A stretch of DNA of 64,000 bases from Hyphomonadaceae bacterium ML37. Lineage in GTDB: Bacteria; Pseudomonadota; Alphaproteobacteria; Caulobacterales; Maricaulaceae. The translations under genes and the position numbers were made by a program. Shown here one piece after another: positions 42,101 to 51,109 of the stretch. The DNA lies in assembly GCA_027627685.1 (NCBI GenBank), contig CP091241.1, forward strand, positions 558,001-622,000. The letters run 5' to 3'. The first letter of the stretch is position 1, and each line of letters starts with the position of its first letter. The notes beneath the pieces were generated by a model. The model was not told where the DNA came from, did no database searches, and worked only from the letters and a program-made list of their open reading frames with translations.

Positions 42101-43327
42101 GGACACCGGACCGCTGACAGCGCCCATCCTTATGCCGCCGGGCAGGGTGACGGCGCGTCCGGCGATCTCGCCGGTGAAGACCGGATTCTCGCCTGACAGG
42201 TCCGCCACGCCGTCAATGGCCAGATGCTCGGCCTGTACCGCGTCATTGGTGGCCAGCGCCACCAGCGCGCTGCGCGCCTCCAGCTCAATCTGGCCGATGC
42301 GCGGAGCGGTCATGGCCACCTGGAGCCGGGCGTTGGGCGCTTCGATCAGCGCAGTGAGCCCGCTGATATCGGGCGCGGTGATGCCTTCGCGGCCCAAAGG
42401 CGCGCGCGCCTCCACGCTCAGCGTGCCGCCGAGGAGCTGCGAGATGCGCGCCAGCCGGCTCCAGGCGTCGGGCCGGACCTGACCAGACGCCTGCGCCACA
42501 CGGTTCGCCCAGGTCAGGCGCGCGTCTACGGCCAGGTCATCGCCGATATAGATCTCGGCGTCGCCCGCCCCTTCATCCAGCGTGCCGGACGCGGTGACGA
42601 CGCCGGTGGCGCCCTGGGTTTCAGCGTCGAGCAGGCGCGACAGCAGGCCGCCCGGCGGCGCGTCGAAGCGGGCGTCCAGTATGATCGTGTCGGAAAAATC
42701 GATCTCGGCGAGCAGGCGGTCGCCCACAGCGTCAGTGCGCTGGGCGTCCAGTTCGCCGAGCCAGCGTCCGCCATCATGGCGCAAATCGCCCGACAGGGCG
42801 TAGACGGCGGCCGGACCGGCGACGCCTTCGGCCAGGCGGATGGCGTCAAAGCGCGCTTCGCCCACGCGAATGCCTGGCAGGCGGGACAGATCAAACCCGC
42901 CGTCAGAAGGTGGCCGCTCGGCGCGCACGGGACGGCGCGACATCGCCACCTCGCTCACCGTGAACGTCTCGATGCGCAGCACGTAACGGCGCAGAGTCCA
43001 GGGCGACCAGGCAATGGTTACGTCGCGCGCGTCGAGCCACACGCCGTCGGCATCGCGCACCCGGATGCGGTCAATCTCGAAACGGCCCAGCACATTGCCG
43101 CTGACCGCGCCGATCTCCACCTCGCCATAGCCCGCGATCTCGCGCCCGTTGACGGTCTCGCGCACCAGCTCGCGCCCGAAGGGGCCGCTGAGCAGCAGCA
43201 AGCCGGACACGATCACCACCGCCAGAATAACCAGCAGCGTGGTGAGCGTCGCGCCAACGCCGATGGCCCAGCCGCGCCAGCGGCGCCGCCGCTTCGGGGC
43301 GGGGGAGGCGGGTGTCATGTCCGCCAT
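39191..43327 (-). CDS. tamB: Translocation and assembly module subunit TamB
   Basis: 1378 residues. A basic N-terminus and a signal anchor (IGVGATLTTLLVILAVVIVSGLLLLSG) are followed by a long beta-helical, repeat-rich periplasmic body typical of AsmA/TamB bridge proteins. The DUF490 C-terminus includes RGRADMLGRVFQLEAGRVTLNGDP, SLARE..DITARVRVRGTARDP, LPEDEIAARLVFG and a terminal SVSWRTEYD. It overlaps tamA by one base (TGATG). TamB spans the periplasm to help insert outer-membrane proteins or move phospholipids. Confidence 0.95.
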   Translation of the reverse strand: MADMTPASPAPKRRRRWRGWAIGVGATLTTLLVILAVVIVSGLLLLSGPFGRELVRETVNGREIAGYGEVEIGAVSGNVLGRFEIDRIRVRDADGVWLDARDVTIAWSPWTLRRYVLRIETFTVSEVAMSRRPVRAERPPSDGGFDLSRLPGIRVGEARFDAIRLAEGVAGPAAVYALSGDLRHDGGRWLGELDAQRTDAVGDRLLAEIDFSDTIILDARFDAPPGGLLSRLLDAETQGATGVVTASGTLDEGAGDAEIYIGDDLAVDARLTWANRVAQASGQVRPDAWSRLARISQLLGGTLSVEARAPLGREGITAPDISGLTALIEAPNARLQVAMTAPRIGQIELEARSALVALATNDAVQAEHLAIDGVADLSGENPVFTGEIAGRAVTLPGGIRMGAVSGPVSTQGGLDAPRINTELAVTGASYDVDALDRLIGQTPQIAADFTFVREDTSIEMHSYVARLPTGVFSGSGGVSVPERRWRMAAQSDRARFNRLVDLIEGEGAIALNAAGDFAGALNFDAQLDGFTPAGELAERLEAPLSAAVSGRREAGSGLYLDVVSAEGPQFVLEARGEQAGDDWRFNGDLAWSGSSPLAALTLEGALEAAFKAQYGPEGLDVRLDATAGALSAGPLGITGARLRVEASGPLDALSGAGRLTGASDRGPVDVGAQFARDGETLQLSRLDGQLAAVRIDGTASVGPEIIGADLIVSPVSGFGEMSLQAELREGMIAVRAEAEDIVGEDLAYLDRFLLTLNGPLDAVAIRLEADGAYGAAFNAEADGVLRLTGEPGAQVTLDGRYGPFAIATLEPMEVQAGPVPSLDLALRIGNGELRASGAGGETPTLTASLDSVPAGILSLRRARSPVIGLLTGDLTATRTDGVWRADATLSGSGLRPLEAPDAEDLAGEVRLVLDETGLTLTASAEGVGLTARANGQIASGPVGGPDDLMRPGAALSGEALVEGEIGALAAFHLAAAQTLSGEANVSARLTGTVGTPRFEGSLGLEDGVFRDGRAGLAVEAISLLARFSESSLIVERLTATDGDAGTLSGAGEVSIGPEGLGMLEADLNVDFRRFRLAGSPDLEAIGTGDVRFQFADEEGLITGAAVIDRAEIRPPEASRPSIPYITVTEINAPGGNREARERATPIRLNYAVSAPARIFVRGPNFDTEWSMNLEITGTLDAPHVSGVINAERGRADMLGRVFQLEAGRVTLNGDPGEAQLDISLAREARDITARVRVRGTARDPRIALASTPALPEDEIAARLVFGEGAANLSAVEYAQLAASLASLSGGSAFDPLGALRQATGLDTFGVRTDSGGQTVVAGGRYLTDTVYLELESAGSDGGPTTQIEWALTRSISLLSRLRGDGDASVAVSWRTEYD

Positions 43328-45099
43328 CAGAAGGCCTGTCCGATGGAGATGTAGATCTGTATCCAGTCCTCGTCCGGGCGCCGGTCCAGCGGCGTGGCGA
43401 TGTCAAAGCGCAGCGGGCCGAAGCCGGGATAATAGCGCACGCCCAGCCCCGCCCCGTAGCGGATATCGCCCAGGTTCGGGCTGAGCTCCGGCCCGGCCGC
43501 TCCGCCATCGATGAAGGCGGTGAAGCCCAGGCGTTCCGACCGGCGCCAGCGCGCCTCGGCGCTGAACTCGGCCAGCGACCGTCCGCCGAACACCTCGTCC
43601 TCGCCGGTGTCGGGATTGAAGCGCCGGGGCGAGAGCGACTGGAAGTCGTAACCGCGCACCGACCCGCCGCCGCCGGCATAGAAGCGCTCGTCAGCGGGCA
43701 GGGCGTCCGGGGACGTGCCAAGAATGGCCCCGGCGCGCACGCGCGCGGCCAGCACCAGCGTGTCGCTCAGCGGATAATAGGCGCGCATGCCGCTTTCCAC
43801 GCGGATATAGCGCGTCTCCTGGCTGCCGATGGACCAGCCCGGCGCGGCGGTGGCGTTCAGATAAATGCCGCGCTGGGGGTCCAAAAGACTGTCGCGCCCG
43901 TCCCAGATCACCCCGCTGGGCAGTGAGAGCGTGGTCGCTGACCGCGTGCCCAGCACATCGGTCACCCGGGCGGTCTGGAGCCGCGTCCCGGCGGTGACGC
44001 TCAGCCGGTCCGTGACCTGCCGGGCGACGGATGCCGATACGCGAAACACATCCTGATCAAAGGCGTCAGTGCGCTCGGCCAGAAGCTCGGCGCTGAGGGT
44101 CAGGTCCTGACCATAGCGGCGCCAATGGGGCACGGTGAGGCGGGTGACGAAGCCCTGCACCAGCTCGGCGGCCTGACCGCTGATCAGCAGCGTCTCGTCG
44201 CCGCGGAACATGTTGCGCCGGGTCCAGGCGGCCTCTGCGCCCGCGCCTTCGGAGGTGGACCAGCGCACGGCGCCTTCGATGCGGTGGCGCGGCGTGGGAT
44301 CGGCGCGCACGTCCACCGGGCGCAACCCGTCCTCGTCATCGGGCGCCAGGCGCACATCGGCCACCGAGACTGATTGCAGGACCTGCAGGCGGCGGCTGTA
44401 CTCATTGAGCGCGCTGCGGTTGGCGGGATCGCCGATCTCGTACGGCGCCAGGCGTTCGATGAAGCCGGGGCGCAGATCGGCCAGACCGCCGGCGAATTGC
44501 GGCGCGCCCAGACGGATGAAGGGGCCGGGGTGGAAGCGGAAGGCGGCGTCGGCGCTCCGGGTGGCGTGATCGACGATGATGTCGTGCTCGCCCTCGCGCG
44601 CTTCAAGATAGCCGTTCTCGTGCAGCAGCGTCACGACGCGTCCGCGCGCCTCGATGACGTCGGCGGAGACCACCGGATCGCCAACGGCCAGCTCCAGCGC
44701 GTCCTGCGCCTCGCCGCCGGGCGCGCCGGGCGCATCGGCGTCCACCCAGTCAATGGCGATGGCGTCGAACACGAAGCGCTCGCCTGTGCGCACCCGCACC
44801 ACCGCCTGCCCGTCCTCAGCCACGCGCGGATCGACGACGGCGCCGTAATAGCCCTGGGAATTGAGGTAGCGTTCAAGGATGTCGCTGGCTTCGCGCGCCC
44901 GCGCCCTGGCGCGCCACGGCGCATCGGGTTCACCGGATGGCCGCGCGTCTGCCTCGCCCACCGCCCGTGACAGGGCACGCGCCAGGGCGGCGTCTTCCAC
45001 GCCTTCGATTCGCGCCAGCGGCTCGGCCATCGCCGCGGCAAGCCCGAGCCAAAGTGCCGCCAGCATGGCGGACAGAAATCGTATAGCGCGAAAAATCAC
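43327..45099 (-). CDS. tamA: Outer-membrane TamA (BamA/Omp85 family)
   Basis: About 590 residues from a GTG start at 45099 that gives a signal peptide (IRFLSAMLAALWLGLAAAMAEP); an internal ATG at 45066 is an alternative. POTRA-type domains occupy about 30-260, and the C-terminal 16-strand barrel ends in the Omp85 signature: GGGGSVRGYDFQSLSP, GFTAFIDGGAAG, GLGVRYYPGFGPLRFDIATPL and a final Phe. It directly precedes and overlaps tamB. It works with TamB in outer-membrane biogenesis. Confidence 0.93.
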   Translation of the reverse strand: MIFRAIRFLSAMLAALWLGLAAAMAEPLARIEGVEDAALARALSRAVGEADARPSGEPDAPWRARARAREASDILERYLNSQGYYGAVVDPRVAEDGQAVVRVRTGERFVFDAIAIDWVDADAPGAPGGEAQDALELAVGDPVVSADVIEARGRVVTLLHENGYLEAREGEHDIIVDHATRSADAAFRFHPGPFIRLGAPQFAGGLADLRPGFIERLAPYEIGDPANRSALNEYSRRLQVLQSVSVADVRLAPDDEDGLRPVDVRADPTPRHRIEGAVRWSTSEGAGAEAAWTRRNMFRGDETLLISGQAAELVQGFVTRLTVPHWRRYGQDLTLSAELLAERTDAFDQDVFRVSASVARQVTDRLSVTAGTRLQTARVTDVLGTRSATTLSLPSGVIWDGRDSLLDPQRGIYLNATAAPGWSIGSQETRYIRVESGMRAYYPLSDTLVLAARVRAGAILGTSPDALPADERFYAGGGGSVRGYDFQSLSPRRFNPDTGEDEVFGGRSLAEFSAEARWRRSERLGFTAFIDGGAAGPELSPNLGDIRYGAGLGVRYYPGFGPLRFDIATPLDRRPDEDWIQIYISIGQAF

Positions 45100-45182
45100 G
45101 TGGTCAGCACCGGGCGCGTTGTTACCCCCCGGCGCTACACTAGCGGTGCGCCCGCCTGTGCGCGAGGCGCGAGCCGCGCTGC

Positions 45183-45251
45183 GTGTGCAAAAACTGGCGC
45201 GCTGCGCGTGAAACTGCTGGTCTGACCCGTCGCAGGCATTAGTTTGCACAC
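45183..45251. promoter_or_regulatory. Paired inverted words in the tamA / RND2 divergent promoter
   Basis: GTGTGCAAA (45183-45191) and its inverse TTTGCACAC (45243-45251), about 50 bp apart, in the 196-bp region between the divergent starts at 45099 and 45296. Possible operator half-sites for a looping or dimeric regulator; unproven. Confidence 0.35.
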
Positions 45252-45295
45252 GGGGCGGGCGCGTTGGCGTCTGCAGGTGATCAGGGCGCAGTCAC

Positions 45296-46456
45296 ATGTC
45301 CGCAGACGGGACTTCGCAGGGCGGTTCGGGGCGGGAGTTGGCCGGGTGGCTGCAGATCGCCGCCGTGGCGCTGGTGGTGCTGGCGGCGATCGCTGCAACT
45401 TTTGCGCTTATGAGCAGTGGTGAAACCGGCGGGACGCCGCCCGAGGCGCGCGCCGCCGCGCCTGTGCGCGTCATCCAGCCCGAGACCGTCAGCCACCGCG
45501 TGCAGGTCGCGCTGACGGGGACCGTGACGGCCAGCGCCTTCATCGACATGGCGCCGCAAGTGGGCGGACGGATCACCGCCGTCTCCCCCGCCGTGCGCGC
45601 CGGCGGGGCGTTCGAGGCCGGTGAGACTCTGTTTGAAGTCGACCGTCGCGATTACGAGATCGCCGAAACCCGCGCGCGCGCCGGGATCGCGGATGCGCGC
45701 AGCGCGCTCAATCAGCTCGACGCCGAAGCGGCGATCGCCCGGCGCGAATGGGAGCGGATGTATCCCGAGCGTGAAATCACGCCGCTGGCCGCCCGCGCGC
45801 CGCAGCTGGAGGCCGCCCGTGCCCGCCTGCTGGCGGCCGAAGCCGAACTCGCCCAGGCGCGGCTCAATCTGGAGCGCACCCGCGTCAGCTTCCCCTTCGC
45901 CGGGGCCGTGACCGAAAGCCGGATCGAGCTCGGCCTGCTGGTGGCGCCGGGTCAGCCCTATGGCCAGGTCTATGCCGCCGAGCAGATCGAGCTGGTGGCG
46001 CCCGCGTCGCCCGCTGATCTGGCCCGGCTTGAGGGCGCGGACGGGCGCGCGGCGCAGATCATGATCGAGGGCCGCGCGGCGCCGGTTCCCGGACGCGTCG
46101 CCCGGGTCGGCGCGCGGGTGGACCCGCGCACGCGCCTGGTCGATGTCTTCATCGCGCCCGAGGCCGATGCGCTGCCGGAGCTGCGCCCCGGCCTGTTCGC
46201 CACGATCACGCTGGACGGTCCCGAGCTTGATGACGTGATGCGCCTGCCGGTCGCCGCGGTGTCGGGCCTCGACACCATTCACCGCGTTGCAGACGGGCGC
46301 ATCGAGCGCACCCGCATCACCGTGCGCGCGCGCACCGCAGATCATGTGTTCGCCGCGCCGTTTGATGCGGGCGAGGGCGTCATCGTCTCGCCGGTGCCGG
46401 ACATCCTGCTGGGCCGCCGCGCGGAGATCGTCGCACCGCCGCCGGAGCGGTCATGA
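45296..46456 (+). CDS. Efflux RND periplasmic adaptor (second system)
   Basis: 386 residues with a single N-terminal membrane anchor (LQIAAVALVVLAAIAATFALM) in place of a lipobox. The lipoyl half-motif FIDMAPQVGGRITAVSPAVRAGGAFEAGETLFEVD is followed by a coiled coil (about 125-190) and the segment RTRVSFPFAGAVTESRIELGLLVAPGQPYGQV. It overlaps the pump gene by four bases. It is divergent from tamA, which may be coincidental. Confidence 0.92.
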   Translation: MSADGTSQGGSGRELAGWLQIAAVALVVLAAIAATFALMSSGETGGTPPEARAAAPVRVIQPETVSHRVQVALTGTVTASAFIDMAPQVGGRITAVSPAVRAGGAFEAGETLFEVDRRDYEIAETRARAGIADARSALNQLDAEAAIARREWERMYPEREITPLAARAPQLEAARARLLAAEAELAQARLNLERTRVSFPFAGAVTESRIELGLLVAPGQPYGQVYAAEQIELVAPASPADLARLEGADGRAAQIMIEGRAAPVPGRVARVGARVDPRTRLVDVFIAPEADALPELRPGLFATITLDGPELDDVMRLPVAAVSGLDTIHRVADGRIERTRITVRARTADHVFAAPFDAGEGVIVSPVPDILLGRRAEIVAPPPERS

Positions 46457-49400
46457 GCGACCCCGATGACATCCCGCCCTCGCTGATCGAGGACTGGCCG
46501 GGCAAGGGGCTGACGACCTGGTTCGTGCGCAATCCCGTGGCGGCGAACCTGTTGATGATCCTGTTCCTGCTGGGCGGAGCGCTGACCGCCGCGACCCTGC
46601 CCACCGAGGTCTTCCCCAGCCTGTCGCCGCGCACCGTCCAGATTGCGGTGATCTATCCCGGCGCCACGCCGGGCGAGGTAGAGGAAAGCGTCACGCGGCG
46701 CGTCGAAGAAGCCGTGCGCGGCCTCGACGGCGTGGAGCGCGTGCGCTCGGTGGCGGCGGAAGGGCGCGGGACGGTCACGGTGATCCTGCGCGATTTTGCC
46801 GACGCCCAGGTGGTCAAGACCGATGTGGAGACCGCCGTGAACGGCATCGCCGGCTTCCCGCCGCAAAACGCCGAACAGCCCGAAATCCGGGTGCCGGTGC
46901 CTACCACCACGGTGCTGACCCTGGCCCTGAGCGGGCCGGTGGGTGAAGCCGCGCTGCGCCGGGCGGGCGAGCAGGCGGAGAACGAATTGCTGGCGCTGGA
47001 CGGCATCTCCACAGCGCTTTTGCGCGGCGTGCGCGAGTACGAGATCGCCATCTCGGTCAGCGAAGACGCGCTGCGCCGCTTCAATATCAGCTTCTCCGAA
47101 GTCGCTGACGCGGTGCGCGCCGGATCAGTGGATCTGTCAGGCGGCGAGATCCGCACCGCGGGCGGCGATATCCTCTTGCGCACCGATGCGCGCCGGGTCA
47201 CGGGCGAGGCGTTCCAGTCCATCATCATCCGCTCGGACGCGTCGGGCGCACGGGTGCGTCTGAGCGATGTGGCCACGGTCACCGACGGCTTTCGCGAAGA
47301 CCCGCTGATCTCGCTGCATCAGGGCCGTCCGGCGGTGTTTCTCGACGTGCTCAACCGCCCCGGCGAGGACTTGCTGACCGTGCGCCGGGTGGTCGATGAC
47401 TGGCTGGAGACCGCCGCCCTGGCGCCCGGCATTGATGTGTCGGTGGTGGTCGATCAGAGCGTGATCTTCGCCGACCGCATTGCGCTGATCACCCGCAACG
47501 CCATTCTGGGCTTCACCCTGGTGTTTGTTTTTCTGGTGCTGATGCTCGATCTGCGCCTGGCCTTCTGGGTGTCGATGAGCGTGCCCATCGCCTTCCTGGG
47601 CGGGTTTGCCGTGTTCGGCGCGGCGGGCGTGACGATGAATTTCATCACCACGTTTGGCCTGATCATCGTGCTCGGCATCGTCGTGGACGCCGCCATCGTC
47701 GTGGGCGAGAACACCGACCGCGAGCGGTCCAAGGGCCGGCGGGGCCAGGATGCGGCCCTTGCGGGCGTCACCGGCGTCGCCGCGCCGGTGCTGGTGGGCG
47801 TGCTGACCACCATCGCCGCGTTCGGGCCGCTGATCTTTACCGGCGGCACGTTTGGCGAAATCACACGGCCTATCCCCATCGTGGTGGTGTCCATTCTGGC
47901 TGTCTCGCTGTTCGCGGCCTTCCTCATCCTGCCCTCGCAGCTGTCGTCAGGCTCGGACTGGTCGCGAGGCCCGCTGGCGCGGGCGCAGGGCGCGGTGCAG
48001 CGTCATATGCAGAACTTCGCCGACGGACCGGTGGCGAGCTGGGCGCTGTTCGCGGCGCGGCGGCGCTGGCTGGTCAGCGCGGCGGGGATCGCGATGCTGA
48101 TTGCGATCATGGCGATCCCGGTGTCCGGCCTGGTGCGCTTTGTCTTCTTCCCCGCCATCGAGTCCGAGCTTATCAGCGCCGATCTGCGCCTGCCCGAAGG
48201 GGCGCCGTTCGAGGAAACCCGCGCCGCAGCCGAAGCCATGATCGCCGCGGCCGAAGCCATCCAGTTTGAATATGCCGAGCGCGGCGAGCCGGTGATCCGC
48301 ACTATCACCGCCACCATTGGCGGGCGCACCAGCCAGTTTGGCGGTCCGGGATCGTCGGTGAGCACCAGCGTGGCGGGCAATCTGGCGCAGATAGAACTGG
48401 TGCTGGAGCCCGCCTCCAGCCGTTCAATCCGCTCCAGCGAAATCGAGGCGCTGTGGCGCCAGGGCTTCGAGCCGCTGGCCGGGCTGGAGCGCCTGACCGT
48501 CATCTCCACCGCCGGGCCCCAGGACGCGGACATTGCCTATGAGATGACCCATCCCGACGATCGGGTGCTGGAGCGCGCGGTGCTGGAGCTGGCCGAGTAT
48601 ATCGGCGCGATTGAAGGCTCGCGCGACATTAATAACGGCTTCGATCTGGGCAAGCGCCAGCTCAACTTCACCCTTACACCCGCCGGTGAAGCCGCCGGGC
48701 TGACACCGGGCGATATAGCGCGCCAGGTCCGCCAGGCTTTCTTTGGCGAAGAGGTGCAGCGCATCCAGCGCGGACGCGACGAGGTGCGGGTGTTCGTGCG
48801 CTATCCTTTGTCAGACAGGCGCGATCTGGCCGGCCTGTCAGACCTGCGCGTGCGCACGCGCGATGGCAGCGCCCTGCCGCTCAGCGCCGCGGCCGAGATC
48901 ACCGAAACCCGCAGCTATACCCGCATCGAACGCATCGATGGCCGCCGGATCATCGAGGTGACGGCCAATGTGGACACCGCCGTGATCACCCCGGGCGCGG
49001 CGCGCGAGCAGGTGGAAGCCTTCCTGCCCGAACTGGTGGAGCGCTATCCCGGCCTAACCTTCGCGCTGGCCGGCGCCGGGCGCGAGCAGGCGGAGGATTT
49101 CGCCAGTCTTCTGATCGGGCTGCTGTTTGCGGTGATCATCATGTATGCGCTGCTGGCCACCCAGCTGCGCAGCTATGTCCAGCCGCTGATCATTCTGATC
49201 GCCATTCCCTACGGGGTGGCCGGCGCGATCCTGGGCCATCTATTGCTCGGGTTTGACCTGTCGTTTCCGTCGATTTTCGGGATGGTGGCGCTGTCAGGCG
49301 TGGTGGTGAACGCCTCCATCGTGCTGATCGACCGGTATAACCGCACCGTGGCGAATGGCGGTGATCCGCGCGAGGCCATCGCCGAAGCCTGCGCGCGCCG

Positions 49401-49749
49401 CTTCCGCCCGGTGCTGATCACCACGGCGACGACCGCGCTGGGCCTGTTGCCGATCATGTCTGAATCCAGCCCGCAGGCGCAGTTTCTGGTGCCCATGGTG
49501 GTCAGCCTGGGCGTGGGGCTGATCTTCGCCTCCATCGCCATTTTGCTGTTGCTGCCAGCCTTTGTGATCGTCGTGGACGATATGCGCGCGCGGCCCGGCG
49601 CGGCCCTGTGGGCAGTGGCCGGCCTCGTCATCACAATAGGGGGGCTGATCCTGGGCGGCCTGCCCGGCGGGCTGATCGCCGCCGTTCTTGTGGCGGCGGC
49701 ATATGTCGGCTGGCGCCAGATGCGGCCGCGCGCCGCCGCCGCGTCCTGA
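46453..49749 (+). CDS. RND-type efflux transporter (second system)
   Basis: 1098 residues, RND layout. The N-terminal helix NPVAANLLMILFLLGGALTAATLPTEVFPSLSPRTVQI, TM4 motif FGLIIVLGIVVDAAIVVGENTDRE (relay Asp near residue 412, second Asp replaced by Ala) and a C-terminal helix cluster are clear. After the usual TM12 (SIAILLLLPAFVIVVDDM) an extra about 60 residues contain one or two further hydrophobic segments (WAVAGLVITIGGLILGG, GLIAAVLVAAAYVG). Translationally coupled to its adaptor. Substrate unknown. Confidence 0.93.
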   Translation: MSDPDDIPPSLIEDWPGKGLTTWFVRNPVAANLLMILFLLGGALTAATLPTEVFPSLSPRTVQIAVIYPGATPGEVEESVTRRVEEAVRGLDGVERVRSVAAEGRGTVTVILRDFADAQVVKTDVETAVNGIAGFPPQNAEQPEIRVPVPTTTVLTLALSGPVGEAALRRAGEQAENELLALDGISTALLRGVREYEIAISVSEDALRRFNISFSEVADAVRAGSVDLSGGEIRTAGGDILLRTDARRVTGEAFQSIIIRSDASGARVRLSDVATVTDGFREDPLISLHQGRPAVFLDVLNRPGEDLLTVRRVVDDWLETAALAPGIDVSVVVDQSVIFADRIALITRNAILGFTLVFVFLVLMLDLRLAFWVSMSVPIAFLGGFAVFGAAGVTMNFITTFGLIIVLGIVVDAAIVVGENTDRERSKGRRGQDAALAGVTGVAAPVLVGVLTTIAAFGPLIFTGGTFGEITRPIPIVVVSILAVSLFAAFLILPSQLSSGSDWSRGPLARAQGAVQRHMQNFADGPVASWALFAARRRWLVSAAGIAMLIAIMAIPVSGLVRFVFFPAIESELISADLRLPEGAPFEETRAAAEAMIAAAEAIQFEYAERGEPVIRTITATIGGRTSQFGGPGSSVSTSVAGNLAQIELVLEPASSRSIRSSEIEALWRQGFEPLAGLERLTVISTAGPQDADIAYEMTHPDDRVLERAVLELAEYIGAIEGSRDINNGFDLGKRQLNFTLTPAGEAAGLTPGDIARQVRQAFFGEEVQRIQRGRDEVRVFVRYPLSDRRDLAGLSDLRVRTRDGSALPLSAAAEITETRSYTRIERIDGRRIIEVTANVDTAVITPGAAREQVEAFLPELVERYPGLTFALAGAGREQAEDFASLLIGLLFAVIIMYALLATQLRSYVQPLIILIAIPYGVAGAILGHLLLGFDLSFPSIFGMVALSGVVVNASIVLIDRYNRTVANGGDPREAIAEACARRFRPVLITTATTALGLLPIMSESSPQAQFLVPMVVSLGVGLIFASIAILLLLPAFVIVVDDMRARPGAALWAVAGLVITIGGLILGGLPGGLIAAVLVAAAYVGWRQMRPRAAAAS

Positions 49750-49761
49750 GACGGGCCGGGG

Positions 49762-50286
49762 TCAGACGCGCCGGCCCCACAGATTGCGGATGCGCTCGTC
49801 GGCGTCGCGGCCCAGATTGAACCAGGCGGTGCGGTCGCGCGAGGCGTCCACCACCAGCAGCTTGTCCTCGCGGGCCAGCAAATGGCTCAGCTCATTGCGC
49901 AGATGAGACGCGCTGGACGCGCCGCGCAGGATCCAGACGCCGGGCGTAATGGGCTCCACATCGCCGTGATCGGCGAGCGCGGCCTCAAAGCCTGCGGCGC
50001 TGGGCCCAGCCAGCTCGGCGACGATAATGAAATTGGCGGTGCGCGCATCGGCCGGCGCCGGACGCTTCTCTCCGGGGCTGCGCCGGGCTTCATCCAGCCA
50101 GGTCTTCAGCTGGGCGATATCCTGAGCCGATTTGAAACCGTCTTCGCGCTTGTCCGATACCGATGAGTGCGCGGCAACGCGCCCCTCGCCGATGAAGGCG
50201 CGCATCTGGGCGCCGGTATAGGGGCCGTAAACGCGGCCTTCGACTTTAACAAACCAGGACATGATGATTCCGTCGTCGCGCGGCAT
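49762..50286 (-). CDS. GYF_2 (DUF4339) domain protein
   Basis: 174 residues from the ATG at 50286, which has GGGAGG eight bases upstream; a later ATG at 50262 starts directly at the domain. The N-terminal MSWFVKVEGRVYGPYTGAQMRAFIGEGRVAAHSSVS is a GYF_2 domain, a small protein-interaction fold. The rest (about 90-170) is soluble with no recognised motif. Same strand as the PilZ and PAS_5 genes upstream, possibly co-transcribed. Confidence 0.75.
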   Translation of the reverse strand: MPRDDGIIMSWFVKVEGRVYGPYTGAQMRAFIGEGRVAAHSSVSDKREDGFKSAQDIAQLKTWLDEARRSPGEKRPAPADARTANFIIVAELAGPSAAGFEAALADHGDVEPITPGVWILRGASSASHLRNELSHLLAREDKLLVVDASRDRTAWFNLGRDADERIRNLWGRRV

Positions 50287-50412
50287 TGCTTCAACCTCCC
50301 GGCCCAAAATCCCTCAGATGGGCCAGCTTCACCTCCATTAGAGGCAAGATTCAGGCCGTTCCTGTTTTATGGGCGCCATGCGTGACGTCTGCATGCGCGG
50401 GAGGGCCGGATT

Positions 50413-51048
50413 TCAGGCGGCAGGCTCGTCCGGCGCCGTCTCGTCAGGTGGCGGGTCGAACCGGACCGCAAACCCATTCTCCAGCCAGCGCGCCACCTGG
50501 CCGGTCATGCCGCCCACCCGCACCTGTTCGCCGATGCGCGGACGCTCCAGGCAGGCGAACCCGGCGCCTGTAACCGATACGTCGAGCACATCAGCCTGGA
50601 TCACCACGCCGTCACGCAGATAGACGCTGGCGCGTCCCCGGCCGGGCTTGCGCGGCGCAGCGCGGTCCTCTTTGAGACCCAGGCGCTCCATATTGAAACG
50701 CCAGGTGATGGCGTCGGCCAAACGGTCACGCTTGCGCTGGGTGGCGGCCAGGCGGGCGGCGAAACCGGACTGGCCCGCGCGCACCACCTCGCCCTCGACC
50801 CGTCCCAGACCGTCAAACAGCATGACCACGCGCTCGCCCCGCTTGGGCGGCGTGGCGGTGGTCACGCGTACACCGCCGGGCGACACATCGACCAGCTGAC
50901 ATATGAACTCGCCCTGGCTGGCGCACAGGGCGCGGCCCGGAATGGCCAGGCGCACACGGCGATGCCGGCGGCGCTCTTCAGCGCCGCGCGCGGCTATCTT
51001 GATCTTGCGCCGGTCCAGCCGGCTGGTGATGTCCGTGATCTGCGCCAT
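50413..51048 (-). CDS. PilZ domain protein (two PilZ-like modules)
   Basis: 211 residues. RRRHRRVRLAIPGRAL (residues about 26-41) carries the c-di-GMP-binding RxxxR pattern, followed by VDVSPGGVRV, the D/NxSxxG part of the motif. A second PilZ-like module (RASVYLRDGVVIQADVLDVSVTGAGFAC ... VARWLENGFAVRFD) lacks the first Arg cluster and may not bind. A cytoplasmic c-di-GMP effector is likely. The target is unknown; pili or motility fit the neighbourhood. Confidence 0.88.
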   Translation of the reverse strand: MAQITDITSRLDRRKIKIAARGAEERRRHRRVRLAIPGRALCASQGEFICQLVDVSPGGVRVTTATPPKRGERVVMLFDGLGRVEGEVVRAGQSGFAARLAATQRKRDRLADAITWRFNMERLGLKEDRAAPRKPGRGRASVYLRDGVVIQADVLDVSVTGAGFACLERPRIGEQVRVGGMTGQVARWLENGFAVRFDPPPDETAPDEPAA

Positions 51049-51109
51049 GGCACGCCGCTGTGAAACACAAGGGGGCAGTCTGGCGCGGGAGGTTTAAGAA
51101 TTCGCTATA

